This document shows, piece after piece, positions 45,964 to 60,005 of a stretch of DNA of 64,000 nt (positions are counted from its first letter, which is position 1; the number at the start of each line of letters is the position of its first letter). The notes beneath the pieces are model-generated. The model saw only the letters and a program-made list of their open reading frames with translations, was not told the origin of the DNA and ran no database searches. The translations under genes were made by a program, and so were the position numbers. The stretch is from Glandiceps talaboti (Eukaryota; Hemichordata; Enteropneusta; Spengelidae), in NCBI RefSeq assembly GCF_964340395.1, contig NC_135561.1:4297501-4361500 (forward strand). Direction: 5' to 3'.

Positions 45964-47583
45964 TCATTAATATTACTCTGGCAATATGTACTACGTAGTT
46001 TGATTCTCCATCTCTATTGGTCTCAGTTTGGGATTGTACCATCTCATGTTGATAGCCTTCCTGATCTTTTTAGGAAAATGTTTGTCATTTTACTCATGTA
46101 GGTTCCCAAATTTTTAATAATTACATACAAATTACTCCTGAGATATAAATACAAATTTGATGTTATAGTTGCTGTTAGAGAATTCTGACGTTACAATTCT
46201 TTTATAAGTTCAATAGCCCCACCAGTGACAGATCCCATTTATTCTTTTGTCTTTATCAAAGACCTTTGCTGCTATTTGGAATGACCAGTTATAAATAGAA
46301 CATGACTTGTACTCAACTCAATTAGATTCAGAATCCAGACATTACTTTTTGCTTGAGCAATGTTATAGCGCCACCAGTAGCAGTACAAGCTGTTTCTTTT
46401 GTTTGTATCAAGTAATACTGTAAATATCCTACAGTAGCATCAAGGGTGACTGAATCCAGGGTAAGCAGATTGTATATTAGGTAGCAAAGTTTTATTTGTT
46501 GTTTGTAATTTTATATGTTTGATGGTAAATGTAATCCATTGTTTAACATTCTGTATATGTGTAGTGAACAGAAAACAAGTCAATTCCCTGGAGAAACAAG
46601 GTCAAAGTGGGGACATGGAGACTATGAACACTGCTTTCTTTCATGAATGTTCTATTTTGACACCATTTATACACGTCATCACGTCTTGAAGTGTGTGATC
46701 ACGTCTTGAAGTGTGTGATCACGTCTTGAAGTGTGGGATCACATCTAGCATTATGTGATCAAATCTTGAAGTGTGTGATCATGTCTTGTTATTCCTTATT
46801 ACTATAGGCCGGTATACAACATTGGTTTGAAATTCAAAGTTGTGTTCTGTAAGATGAAAACTAAAAAAATATCATATTTCATATCAATATTTTATGCAAA
46901 TCTAGACTTGATCTAATTCAAGAGGATGCAGATTTAGAATATAATACAATATACCTGACACTTTATGAGGTGACTGAGAACCAATCGGTCATTTTTACTT
47001 TCATCTTCAATTGCAGCATCCTAACAAACTTAGAAGTTCTATAAAAAACAAAAGAATTTTGGAGCAATAGAAGTAATTGAGCGTTGCTAATACTTAGAAT
47101 ACATGTATTTAGTGAGTACATGCCATGCAATGTCATATGGTAAATTCACTTCTGCCATTTCTATTGCTTACATGCATTTATTGTTGTGTGGGTTAGGCTT
47201 TATTTATTCTTTATTTTTGAATAACATATTTTTAAACACAAGTGCAGTATTTTCTTTAGTGTGAAATAATGACCTGAGTAAGTGACTGCCAAACAGTTGG
47301 GTGAATGCATGTACCCCTTGGGACACTACTAGTAGTTACTGGGAAAAATTACAAAAAAAAAATTGAGTGCATTTTCCTTTCCAAAAGTAAAAATCAGTAA
47401 GAAACTAAAAACATTTAAGAATATGAAACTTCAAAAAACAAAATCTCCCAAGGGACTGGTACCAGGCTAGTTCAGGGCCAGCGAGACCAACTTATGGCAC
47501 ATGCAGTAGTATGGATAATATGATTAGAAACAATATAAAAATGTGAATTCTGAAGGTCATTCCCAGACTGTTGTACCATCACA

Positions 47584-47641
<58 letters not shown>

Positions 47642-50600
47642 GAAAGTGTTTACTAGTTCATCCTGTTTATCCTAGTACAGAGGCTGGAAAGGATCCAACA
47701 CATGTTGACATGAAATACAATAAATGTACTACCACTTCCTCTTTCAGACTAAATATCACTTATTTTCACACAAATCTTTCAAAGTTTTGTTTCCTAGGGA
47801 AAGTATAGTACACGAGTCATAGTAGTTTCAGCCCAGAGATATGTCATTGTCTCACTGCATGCACTCCCTTTCTCAAGCTAACTTTTAAATACAACCTGTG
47901 GAAAAACACCGGTGTGTTTACTTGCTCTTGATACTGTAAGCAGGAATGAGACAAATTTCATGCAAAGACACACAATGTAATTAGTGTCAGACATGAGCCA
48001 GGAACCCTAACTCTATTTGTTGGTAGAATTCTACATGTTATAACACGGGATAAGACTGTTAGTATTACATTATAACTTCTACAGATATAAACAAACTGTA
48101 AAAGTGTCACCTGAACCTACATCAGACAAACCCGCTGTTGTTTTTGTATCAGTTGTATTGTTGTATTTACCTAATTTTGTCCTTGCCTGAAGTTTTTCCT
48201 TAGCTCGCTTTATTCAAGCAAATGCATCAGTGTTTTTTTGTGGGTTGTAAAAAACTAGCTTTGGATAAGTGAAGCCACAACATTTGTCTTGGCTATGGTG
48301 GTTCAGATACCCTTATCACCATGGTCTATCCATCCCAATAGATGGTTTGAGGTGAATGGCCATCAATGCAATCATATATCCTTTTACATTGCAAACACAG
48401 CAATATACTGTACTTGTACATGGCAGCTGTACAGGAAGTTGAATTTTGGTTAGATTGCTTATTATATCTATAAGTCTGTGGTCTACAAGGCTGGTTATCA
48501 ACCTCACTAATTAAAAAGACATGCTATATTGTGGATTACATATCAAATTTTTTGTAACATTTAACAAAAGACATATGCCATTTACTGTGGACTGTGTTTT
48601 CTTAACTTTTAAACCAACACTGTCACTAGTAATAGTGTAACTGGGATAATATTTTAAAAATCAAACAACCACTTATAAATTCTCTGTCACTTGTTAAAAT
48701 ACCACTGAATGATTAGACATTGCACATAGCGTAGTAATAAGTTGAAATTTTGATTTATTGGGGGTTGGGGGTTGATTTTTGGGTGCAGACCCAAAAATAA
48801 ATTTGAATGGATATGCACACTATATTGTGTGTACTTTTACTCAAATGGTTACCTACAGGTTATTCAGTACTGTTCAGGGTGTATGATATTACATTTAAGT
48901 CGTTATATCTAATACAACATTCCAACTTTAACAAAGATTTATGCCATAATACATGGACAATTAGAGGTCCAATTTACAGCTGTACTTGTTGGCTGAGTAA
49001 TTAACTCTCAGTGAGTCTAACAATTTGTAGTCAATATTCTCTGGTAGAGTCAAAAATCAACAAATATCAACATCCAGATAATAAATAAAAGGATTCTAGA
49101 AAAATGTTTTACGCCATAAGGTCAAAAAAAGAAAAGAATTGTTTCCTGTCAGGACAGTTTGTCTAAAGTGGTGCGATGACACGATTTGTTTAAATTCTCA
49201 ACAAACCTGTCACTTAATCTACTATTTATGGCAGTTACTGTTCTTTTTAATTTAGTACTTTAGAGCAAGTGTGTATGTGGGGCAGATGCCTTTTACTTGT
49301 TCATGTTTGGCTCTGCAGTTGTCTTCACTGAAATAGGGAGGGTTATTTTTGTGTTTTTCTCCCCGGATCTGCAGACTACATGGGCTGGACAAACACAAAA
49401 ATAAAAAGACCAACGCGAGGGTATTTAAGTGATGCGTGCACTGACAAGAAATAATTCTTTTTTTTTTGCCTAATACTTTCTAGGATCTGTATTCATCTTT
49501 TTACAAGAAACAAGTAGGCCCGGGGGACTGAATGTTACAATGAACTACTTGTATGAGCTGAGTGCTAAGCCCATGTCATGTGCTGCGTTTGTCAGCAGTT
49601 CTGTTGTTTCATCATGTGAAATCCCTGATGACGCATATGTTTTTGTGAAACTGGTCAGACACCTGATAGTCACATTTGTATTACATGTAATTCATTACCA
49701 TTGCTAGGTCAAGATAAGTTTTACAATTAATAATAGTCAGTTTCAGTGAAAATGTTGAACTGTAACTTTGCAATCATAAAGTCTTTCTGTCGCTTCTAAG
49801 ATAGAAGTATAACATACTGTTACTAAAAAAAAATAATTAAAATCTCACCAATCCTAATTTCATCTTTATAAAGCAAACTTTTCTTACACATTACTTTTGA
49901 TGAAACTAAATGATTGTGTGTGTTTTCCAAGAATTTGTTGCATTGTCAGAATTTTCATTTTATTGAGATATTAAGGAAAAAATTCCCATGATTGGGTGGG
50001 AATTTTGAAAGTGAAGGGGAAACTGGAACGGGAACAGTTTTTACTTCCCTTGGTGATATAATTGCATAGACCACCAACTGATAACAAATGTTCCAACATT
50101 GAGATTGTACCCACACACTGATTTTAAGTACTGTCAACTTTGTTTTAACCGCTTATATCTGGCACGTTCCACTTCCAAGCAGGGATGGATGACAGAAACG
50201 AAGTTTCATGATAACATTTTTTTCACATACAGCCTTGAATTTTTGTTTTATATCACACAGGCTGTTGTCCTTGAATTGCAGTAATGTTTATGTTTTTGGA
50301 GATTACTTTGGATTACTCAATTCTTTGACCACCATCAAAGTTACCCCTATTATTCTGTAATGGTTTGTTCCACTTTATTAGTTATTTGATAGTTCTGAAC
50401 ACCACAAGTCTTATATGTCGCCAAAGAAAAGACTCCCTAGGATAGTTAAGTATAAATATTTTCATATGAATGTCAATTGAAAGAAGAAAATGTATTATTT
50501 GGATTGACGATTAAAATTAAATAGTGCAAAGTCAGTTTGAAATGGAAGGAACCATTAGCTTAATTTTTTGATAGGGTTTTATAGTATATATATACAACAA

Positions 50601-51557
50601 TGAAATAGAGATGGTCTTGAGTGTAATAATTGAGGCAGCGATTCAAAACTTTCATCATATTTCAAGTAAAAAAAATTCTACCCTATGCACATGCTGGGTC
50701 TGCAGTGTTTTTGTTAAGGGCAGTATTAAGTAGGTAACTTGAAATCTACCTGAATACTTCCGTCATTTTACCAGGGTTCCCTACCAAAATTATGGCACAA
50801 TATGTGGGAAACTGTTCCGGTTTTACCAGATTTGCCCATTTCTGTTGTTAGATTTCCCAGCCCCCTAGTACGTAGTCTGGATGCCAGTGTGGTTTCTACT
50901 GTGAGTTGTGAAATATTGTCATAAAAATAGGTTGCCAGGACAGAATTATTCTTAGCCTGTATATGCAGGGATGTAGATAACGGCCAAAAACAAACAACTA
51001 CTTCCAAATTTCTTGCCAGACACTTTTGCAGGAATTTGTTAAAAATTCTTTGTTTGCACACTATTCATCCATAATATTAGACAGATTCCTTGATCTCCCT
51101 CATCACCATTACCTCCTACTTGTCCAATTTTACCCGCCACTTTTAAAATAGGATACATATCCCTGATATGAACATGTAGTAAAAGACTTACATACATGTA
51201 GACTATGTGAAATTATTAGGACAATGTGGAGACTGAGTCTGAAAACATCCATATAAATCTTACTAGGGTGGTTTATAAACAAAGAGAAATATTTCCAGAC
51301 TGTATGTTTTATGGAATAATCCCATTGAGTTAAGTGGTCCAGTATGTTGATAGCATTACTGTGATGTCCTACACATGTCTAAATATATCACATACTTGGG
51401 GTGTTGTTAAAACCAACCAACAGTGAGAAAGAAACCTTCCTATGCCCATATTCTCTGAGCGTATAATAGTCACCAACTGGTGGAAGAAATCACAACTTTG
51501 ACATCTCGTCAAATGTATCGTCTGCTTGTCTAGAACATGGATTAATTGTGTCTATAG
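45964..51557. other. Intron-like DNA with simple repeats
   Basis: No convincing exon. Contains a 20-bp tandem repeat (46677-46789, GTGTGATCACGTCTTGAA), an AT run (about 47585-47641), a 14-bp-arm hairpin (TTATTTTTGTGTTT and AAACACAAAAATAA, about 49345-49410) and a family C MITE at 50704. Confidence 0.4.
50704..50870. mobile_element. Family C MITE
   Basis: Begins CAGTGTTTTTGTTAAGGGCA; the middle TTCCCTACCAAAATTATGGC and the right part GCCCATTTCTGTTGTTAGAT match 44190-44335 in the same orientation. Confidence 0.7.
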
Positions 51558-51583
51558 TTGCAACGAATTTTGACTTTGTTGAG
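51558..51583 (+). CDS. Candidate 26-nt microexon
   Basis: TTGTGTCTATAG|TTGCAACG...GTTGAG|GTAAGATG has good splice signals on both sides. Joined to the G left by exon 45424-45571 it reads VATNFDFVE and ends in phase 0, as the next candidate needs. No homology is recognised, so this rests on splice consensus and phase. Confidence 0.3.
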
Positions 51584-52254
51584 GTAAGATGTTAGATTTT
51601 ATATTGCGTTGTATGTAGACGGTATGAATTATTAGTGTCTTGTATATCTTATATTTAGCTGACAGTGTGTGTGCAAGCTATGACTAAGAAGGCCAAGTAT
51701 TCTCATGTAGTCGCATGGACGCTCTCAAATATTTTAATGGGGTCTGACGATGGTCACTAATCCATGGAAAATTAGAAGGTAATCTCCGATGTTGTCCATG
51801 ACAAAGTTAGTCTCGAGATGGTTTATGTCTTGTTTAGAAATAAGTGTGAGATAGTAAAGGAGGACAGTAGCATGCAGCCATTGTTATGTCTTGTTCAAAA
51901 GTAAGTTTTGGATGATACAGTGGGACAGAGTGGTAGCCATGGTTAAAATATCTTCTGAAAGTGTCAGATGATACAGTGGGATAAACAGTGACAGCCATGG
52001 TTATATTTTAATGTCCTGTTTAGAAAGTGTTTGATGAGACAGTTCTGCATAGCCAGTGTCTTGTTCAGAGATATTGTCTGGGATGATAATTGGGACAGGG
52101 GCAGCTGACTCCAAACTTGAACTCAGTGTGATGAAGTAATCAATTTTGACAAGAAATGGTAGATTTTATGCTTGATTTCTCATTTGAGTCGTATAGGATG
52201 CATGTAAGGGTATTGTATCGCTGGCACTGTGTATATTATGACACACTTGGTTGA

Positions 52255-52485
52255 ATTTATTTGAGATTTTCCTTTCAGTTTTTTGTCACATTTCTGTGTT
52301 TGTTAATTTTGTTACATTTCTGTGTCTGTTAGTTTTGTTACATTTCTGTGTCTTTTACTTTTTTTTTTAGTGTTGTAACATTTCTGTTAGTTTTGTTACA
52401 TTTCTATTAGTTTTGTTACATTTCTGTGTCTATTAGTTTTGTAACATCTCTGTGTCTGTTAGTTTTGTTACATTTCTATGTTTGT
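52255..52485. repeat. Tandem repeat, 16-27 bp units
   Basis: TTTTGTTACATTTCTGTGTC followed by TGTTAG, about ten degenerate copies. Confidence 0.85.
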
Positions 52486-52774
52486 TTTTGTTCAATGTTT
52501 AACTTTAGCTGTAGACCAAACAAAAATATTCATTCTTCTGATTGTTTTAAACCACATTTCAGGATATTTGTTTAATTAGTACCACAGCCATTAAACTGAT
52601 TTGAAGTTTTAAACTAACATTTATGTCAAGCAGTGTGTGCCTGGCCCTCAGGTGGAAATGTAATCAACAATGATACTCAGCATGAAATGACTATACTATC
52701 ACCAGGATTCACATGTTCTCATGTTAAGTTATGTTGTACCTAAATTGGTTGTTTTATATAGTATGGACTAACTT

Positions 52775-53045
52775 ACAACTTACAGCTTGTAGGTGGAGTA
52801 AGTTGGGACTCGATTGTGGTAATTTCCACTTTCAGCAGCATGAACTAACTTACAGTTGTGCTTGTGGATGGAGTAAGTTGGGACTCGATTGTGGTAAAAT
52901 TTCCACTTTCAGTTTACTTTATCTGCAAACTAGCAGGATTAGGATCAAATTTGGACTTGATTCTGACATTGACCATTTTCCTTCTTCAACAGGGATAATA
53001 TCAGAATCGAGTCTTAGCTTACTCTGTCTGCATACAGGACTAGAT
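52775..53045. mobile_element. Family A palindromic MITE, internally duplicated
   Basis: GGAGTAAGTTGGGACTCGAT occurs twice at the left (near 52795 and 52870), and the inverted end ATCAGAATCGAGTCTTAGCT with TCTGCATACAGGACTAG closes the right. Same family as 3652-3782. Confidence 0.75.
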
Positions 53046-53769
53046 TACTTATCTTCATAGAAATATTTGATTTGTTCACTAAATGGATTAACAGTTAATT
53101 TTCTTGAAATATTTTAATTTGTTCATCTTAATTTCACCGAACACTACCATTCCATGCATTTGTTTACTCATTTTGTTAGGCCAGCTGGTTTTAGTAAGAA
53201 AAAAGGGTCAGTGACAAATTATGAAAATGTACCTCAGTCATCCCAACTGCATTGTCTCTGCAGTTTGTTATTTCCAGAAACAAGACAACAGTTTAAATCT
53301 GAATATTTTTATTGTTAGAGTTATTAGGATGGTTTTGTTTTCAGATTCCTAATGTTGTTTTTTAATTAAGGCTTTCAGTTTAGGCACCATATCTAAAGTA
53401 TTTATGAAAATAAATAGACAATGAAGTTTAACACTTGTAGTCGTATTTTCATGCTAGAACAAAAAATACTAAATTGTTGAGTTTTTACATATTTACATCA
53501 TTAGAATTTTTGTCCAATAGTGTATTGATAACATTTATTGCAATGAATGTGAAAATACAACTTTAGAATAGGAATATTTCAGTTGTCTTTCAAAATATAG
53601 ACATTTCAAAATAAAACTGTTTTATTAAATATAATAATTTACTAGTAATATCATACATTCTGAACAGTATTGGATCACCTGTTAAACATTATTGTACATT
53701 TCATACTAGTCAGTTTTTTCTCTACTGTCTTTGTGAAGCTGTATGGTACAATAAATCTAATCAAAATTA

Positions 53770-53900
53770 TTTTTTGGTCCACAAACTAAAATCAGCGCCC
53801 CAACATGATAATTTCAACCTGTTACTGTACTTAGAAATGAAATCAAGCGTGTACAATGTCTAATTATTGGTATTTCAAAAATTTCAATGAATATATTGTT
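53770..53900. repeat. Family G dispersed repeat, copy 1
   Basis: TCAGCGCCCCAACATGAT and TGTCTAATTATTGGTATTTC match 62300-62450 (TCAGCACCCCAATGAAT, TGTCTAATTATTGGTATTTC). A palindrome TGATTTTTGGGTGC...ACCCAAAAAT near 48773 belongs to the same end. Confidence 0.6.
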
Positions 53901-53907
53901 GTTTGGC

Positions 53908-54120
53908 TCACAGTCCCTCTATCCATAGACCCTACACCAACGTAGGGTCTATGCTCTATCACATGATAGAGGGACTTTGGTTGACCATAGACAGTGGAGG
54001 GGAGAATGTCTTGTTCCTGATGATAGGATTAAAAAGGTGATAATATATTCCAGACAACCCTGCTTGAAAGGAAAATACCGGCTTTCCTGTCCTTCTCCCG
54101 TCCACTGTCTATGGGTTGAC
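53908..54120. repeat. Nested inverted repeats
   Basis: AGTCCCTCTATC...GATAGAGGGACT encloses CATAGACCCTAC and GTAGGGTCTATG. Next to it CCATAGACAGTGGAGGGGAG pairs with TTCTCCCGTCCACTGTCTAT over about 90 bp. Probably a MITE or two nested ones. Confidence 0.75.
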
Positions 54121-54620
54121 TAAGCAAAAAGAGTAATACTCAAATTACTGTTAGTGCCACTTCTATATGTTTAGTGTGATGTATTTAGCAAGTGTCTACT
54201 AATAGAGTTCTCCATAGTTTATGTATGTCTGTGATTTGTATTGTACATGCAGGTATGTGGTCTGTTGTTTATTAAATCAACTTATCAACTCAAAGTGTAA
54301 ACAATCACCCTGTCAAAAGTCAACAAACTATGGAAACAGTCTCCAACTGAGATGAGAGGAAATGTTGACCTAAACACTTGATATTGTAGTCTTAATGAGT
54401 ATGAGTGAATTAGGTGTAAATGGGAGATAAATAAACAGATCTTTAAAGTTAGGTACTGATTGTGAAATAGTGCCTCCAAACTACAAAAGAACTATCATCC
54501 CTGTTAGTTATGACCGTAGGGTCTGTGGTTTGACACTCAGTAACATCAGCAAAAGTTGTCAGTTTGTGATAGAATGTTCATTTCATAAAATCTGGTAATT
54601 TGGAGGATAGTAATATTGGG

Positions 54621-54722
54621 TACAGGCACTTGAATCAATCTGTATATAATGATTACATGAATAACTTTAAAAATATAATTATATAATATATGTACAGAGA
54701 GAGATTGATTCAAGTGCCTGTG
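54621..54722. mobile_element. hAT-type MITE, family F, copy 2
   Basis: CAGGCACTTGAATCAATCT and AGATTGATTCAAGTGCCTG are 19-bp perfect inverted ends around an AT-rich core; matches 7798-7919. Target duplication is not clear. Confidence 0.82.
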
Positions 54723-56239
54723 GTGGAAGTTAAATTATAATAATATCCTTGGTTTGTAAACCTGGATATTTTCAGTATTAGAAAATTTTGTTATCGTACA
54801 GTCTTCTCGGCTAATACTCACAGACAAATTTTTACTAACTACCACGATACCAGACTGGTACATTTTGTTCATGTTTGTACAAGAAACATTTTAGTCACTA
54901 TTTATTTTTTTTCGTTTTTGGTTTCCAGTCGGAAATAAGCAAAAGAAAGTCTTTAGTGAAAATTCTTTGAATATTTTCAGTTTAAGTAGTTTCAGATGAA
55001 ATGTAAATTATGGTTCAATGAAAGTACTAGATGTGATTGAACTATAAACCAAGACTGTACTCAGTTGCTGGTGGTTTTTTTCCTTTAAAAAGAAGTAATA
55101 ATTCTGGTCAAAATGCCTTCAATTTTCACCTAGTTTAGGATTATGAGCAAGCTGTTTTAAGAAGTTTGAATTTTATAAATTTTAGTATGAGTAGATTTGT
55201 TGAATTATTGATATAGTATAGTGCCATGGAATATTTACATATGTTTTAGTGCCGAGATTTTGGCACTCAAAATTCCATGAAAATATATGAATCGTAGTAA
55301 TTATTTTCATATTTCAATAACTACAATCAACAAACAAGAAATCACTTGTGACTTATGTGACAACAGTCTAGTGTACACTATAATAGGCAGGTTTATCTCT
55401 CTGCTTGTATCACATCTAGATGAGGCACTCCATAGTAGTTTCCTGTTTATAATGGAGGCCTGACCACAAAGTTAAACCATACAGCCTTGGGGTTAAAGTG
55501 AAATAAACTGGTACTTTGTAGGACACTGACTCAGTAACGTGAGAGTGTATAGAGTAGTCCTGTACTAACTTTCAAATGCTTGACACAACACTAATCATGA
55601 TAGTGGATACTATACTAGTACTACTTTTACTCAAAGCAGACATACATGAACAAAATCTTGGTCCTAGATTTGGCAATTTTGTAATTTTGTAAAAAAAATT
55701 ATTTAAAAAAAAAAAATTTGGGGCGGGGGGGGGGGGGTGCAAAATATTGATACTAGGTATATATATCACATCATAAAGAGTGACTTGTGATAATGATTTT
55801 CTTTACAGACAACAAAATATTGTTCAAAAACTTTTGGCGGGAAACTGATGGCATTTATAAACAAAAGAGATTAGTTTGTTAGCAGATCTCTAAAGTCTAG
55901 GCACTATCTGTTTCTTTGTTCATACTCCAGGTCTATGCCACTTCATAGACACAATGATTTATCTCAAATTTAGTTGATTTATGAAAAAAATTCAGAAAAA
56001 CAAGAAAGTTTGTTCAAATACTTCTGGCAGGAAAGTGTCTGATGTTAGTAATGGGATTAATTTGTTTAAGGCCTCCAGGCACTAAAAGAATGACTTCCTT
56101 GTTAGTATTACTACTTCAGGTCTTATGTCTGTTTCTTTACAACTAATTTTCTACTTCATTAAAGTCAAATTTATTTGATTAGTTAAATAGCCTTACTTCC
56201 CCAAAGTCATTATTGAACCAAAAAATTCCATCATATATT
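54723..56239. other. Gene-free DNA with a poly-G tract
   Basis: No exon seen. A G-rich run stands at about 55720-55738. AAACAACAAAATATTGTTCAAA and similar segments recur loosely near 55810 and 56000 with GGCAGGAAAGTG/GGCGGGAAACTG, an old direct duplication. Confidence 0.4.
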
Positions 56240-56655
56240 GCCTAAACTAACAAAAACACCTAATACTCTGATATTATTGTAGTCAATCTAGTCTTGCTTG
56301 CAGCTCAGTAAGTCAGAACTCTTCTCTGACATTGAAGAAGGAAAAGGAACAACGTCTGAATGGAGTCGTGACTAACTCTGTCTGCAAGCTGGACTGTTGT
56401 TAGTTTTAGTGCATAGTATGAGTAGCAGTCTGCAGTGATGGTGAGTTTGTCCATATTCTCAATACTAAAACTGTAAAATAGGTTGGCAGGTTTGAACTTT
56501 TAATTTTCTGTGAATTATAGAATCTGAATTGTAAAGCAGATGTGTTGTAAAGAACCCTGGGAACATTCATGATGTAACACAAGGAAACAAATGCCATGTT
56601 TTCAAGTCAGTTCGTATTAGTTGACATATGGTATTTTACTTGGTAATAACACACA
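56240..56655. mobile_element. 410-bp dispersed repeat, copy 2, with family A ends inside
   Basis: Same orientation and over 90% like 43392-43798 by eye, with the palindromic part at about 56283-56400. Confidence 0.85.
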
Positions 56656-57030
56656 TAGTAAATTGGCAGTATGTAGAAGACATACATGTAGCTATGTTAT
56701 CTAATGAATAAAATGTGTATAAAACATACAACATGAGTTATACATGTACTCTAGACATGCTGTCATATATAGATTAAGCAGAGCATAATAAAAAGGGCTA
56801 TGTTTTAATCACGGGTCATCCCATTTGTGATGTCTTAATAAGGATTATATTGGTCCAAGATCATTTTTTTTGTGAAATGATTTTTTCTATAGCACCAAAT
56901 ACTTATTGTAGAAAATCCAATGAAGAAATGTAGTTTTCATAATGGATGCAGTAAAGATTCTATCTATTCTAAATCATTTCCTACACAAATTTTAATGCTA
57001 ATCCAAACTGAACCTTTAACTTTCTGAATT

Positions 57031-57088
57031 ACTTTTGATGGCACACAGTCTGTAGGTGACCACAGACTGACTGTGTGCCATCAAAAGT
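57031..57088. repeat. Strong hairpin
   Basis: ACTTTTGATGGCACACAGTC pairs with GACTGTGTGCCATCAAAAGT around a short spacer that also contains TCTGT/ACAGA pairing. Confidence 0.85.
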
Positions 57089-57344
57089 TGCAGATATCAT
57101 GGACATACGATTTTCCCTTCTCATCAGTGAACTGTTTTGATTAGAACCAAACCAGCAAACTGTTTGTCTAGTTCTCATGCCCCATTGTTTAAACTCTCTA
57201 CTTGATTGTAAGGAATGATATTAGAATAACAGAATTATGTAATATGATATTAATCATACACATAGTTCCTGTGAGAAAATATGATAAATATTTATCATTT
57301 GACATTGTCATTTTTGAAATCCAAAGAAACCTGTTTGAAGTTTG

Positions 57345-57600
<256 letters not shown>

Positions 57601-58514
57601 GAGGAGGAGAAGGAGAGGGAGGTATATATATATATTGTAGAAAACTGAACCCATGTATAGCATCTAGTCTATTGAATGCAGTGATTAGAAAGTTACAAAA
57701 TATATGTATAGTTGTAAGGATTGTCATATAAAAGTTCTTCATATATATTATTATTAATATTGAATTCATATCATTTTGTTTATAAAATATTACAACTAGC
57801 TATTTAATGGACATTCCATCCATTTTTGTCCCCTGTGACTACAGATTCTTGTTTCCTGATATCATCTTTGATATTACCTATTATAAATACATATTTTAAG
57901 TTTACACTTATATCAGAACTGATATGCCATATCATATGTATCTAATAGGATCTATGACATATACAACATACAGTTAGTTTAGATGCTACTCATGGTATCA
58001 AATCATCACTTCACCCCAAGAGAGATATTGAGATTCGAAGTCAGGGATAGCACTACACTAGTGTACAGTATATGTTACATTACGAGATGACAAACTACAC
58101 ATATCGTATAGCTATATTATATATATGAAAGTGATTACATAAGGTATATGGTATTTTCAGATCATTGATATTTTAAGAATCGAGACTTTGTACCATAGTA
58201 CCATTATGAGTAATTGGGTGTGTACTGAGAGATCATCAAAACTAAATTCCCAGCAACAAGCAGTAATGAAGGGACGATTGTTAACTTGATACTGGGTGAG
58301 GTCCGTGAAGGTTAAATAAGAATTATGCGATTCTGATAAACACACTTATTAAAACAAGGATGTAAATAATGAGGGGAATTTTACCTTTTTTGTGGAAGAG
58401 TTACACATCCAAGATTTTGGACAATTTTTAAATTTTTAGTTGTCACCCTGTAATCTTAATTTGACAGTAATGTACATTGGAATCCACAAGATGATATGTG
58501 TTGTAACTCAGTAC

Positions 58515-58516
58515 AA

Positions 58517-58547
<31 letters not shown>

Positions 58548-58552
58548 AAAAG
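58515..58552. repeat. Interrupted poly-A
   Basis: A-rich run with GC interruptions; possibly a retroposon tail, with no body recognised. Confidence 0.6.
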
Positions 58553-58725
58553 CTGTAAAACTTTGTGTAATATAATGACACACAACTTTCTATTTATCTG
58601 GATTTCTTTGAGGACTAACATCAAAGTTTTTGTTGTCATGACAAATGTATCACACTATTCCACTGTTATTATGCAAAATTTTCAATTATCTGACCAACTT
58701 TGTCACAAAATGCCTATTATTTAAG

Positions 58726-58860
58726 GTCAGCAGCGAAAACTCAGCCATAGAGACTTCCATGACTCTGTCTGAATATTTAGGCAAAAGGCATCACCAGGCC
58801 AAATGTATAAGTTTGGATATATCATCAGTTCACTTCAGAGTCAGCAGGGAAAAACTTGGG
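58726..58860 (+). CDS. Weak candidate exon
   Basis: TTATTTAAG|GTCAGC to CTTGGG|GTTAGT leaves 45 open codons in phase 0 at both ends, beginning VSSENSAIETSMTLSEYLGK. Phase suits the chain 45424, 51558, 61363, but the acceptor is weak in pyrimidines and no family is recognised. Confidence 0.15.
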
Positions 58861-59559
58861 GTTAGTTTTGTCCTTGGTATCACAGGATGTACAATGTGTA
58901 AGTTATAAACTGTCCATGTCTTTGTCAATGTAGGTGGCTATTTACAACTGAACTATGCTGTGTGCAACATATTCAAGTTGTCAGCTATCACTATGCTATG
59001 TTTAATATTGTCATAGTTGTTGTAATCCTGCTTAAGGCAGTCAAATATTTCAAAGTCAAGGTCACATACCAGTCAAAATTTTCACACACTATTCATCAAT
59101 GGCTATCTCTGTCAGACAACTGTTTTCCACACCCACAGTTAATCCTTTAGATCCGACATGGGTCTGTAAAATTAGGATGTTCAGTTTATATTATAGGGAC
59201 ACAGGATGGAATAACAGTTCTTTCTAAGCCTATATTTTACTGGCAACAAGCTGTTTATTTTCAACGGAGTGTATTTTTGTACATAGACATTAGCGAGCAT
59301 TCCGTTGATCTATCATATTACACATTGTTAGGTTGACCTTCTGTTTTAGTCCATGACTAAATTGAAACATAATTATAAAACACTTGTTATGGAGACATAT
59401 ACAGACTTGCTCATTTTGCTAGAGGGTCTACAGGAAATTTACAAGTGTCAAAAGCTATTGAAATGCATTCTTATGCAAGTAATAATGGAATTGCTGTCGT
59501 TATTGGTAGTCCCAAAAAAAAAGACCAAGTGTACATTTTTGATGGTCTTCTTGTAGAGT

Positions 59560-59700
59560 TGGTGGATGTTGGTCTGGGTAGCGTGGATGACAGTGCGTCC
59601 ATCTAGTGATTGGAAGATTCCAGGTTTGAGTCTTGGCTCAGGCCAACTTTTCTCCTCATTTACTACAGTCTCGCTATAATCCACACATGCGCCAAGAGAC
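59560..59700 (+). mobile_element. tRNA-derived SINE-like sequence
   Basis: GGGTAGCGTGGATGACAGTG and CCAGGTTTGAGTCTTGGCTC resemble A and B boxes; related to the minus-strand copy at 14745-14905. Confidence 0.5.
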
Positions 59701-60005
59701 CTAGGTTGAAGAAGACAAATTTATGTTCTTGCAGCCTTGAAATTATAAATATTGTACAATAATGTTGGCAGTAATAAATTGGTAGTTGTACACATTTATA
59801 CATGCGGACATAGATGATAATATTTGGTCACAACTGAAATCAATGTTAATTTCAATTTTCAGTGTAAAATTATTCCTTGTGTTAACACGCACTGTACTGT
59901 TGTGGAAATCTTTTGAATTTGTCAACCTAATCAAAAAGCTGCTCACATGGGACCTGATTCCTGCAAATTTTCGTGTCTACATTTTCTATTCATTTTCCCT
60001 TTTTA

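Noticed and set aside
46567-46620. Possible exon VNRKQVNSLEKQG after the exon at 45424
   Set aside because: Phase is compatible but the donor (GTCAAA) is poor and continuing meets a stop; too weak to list.
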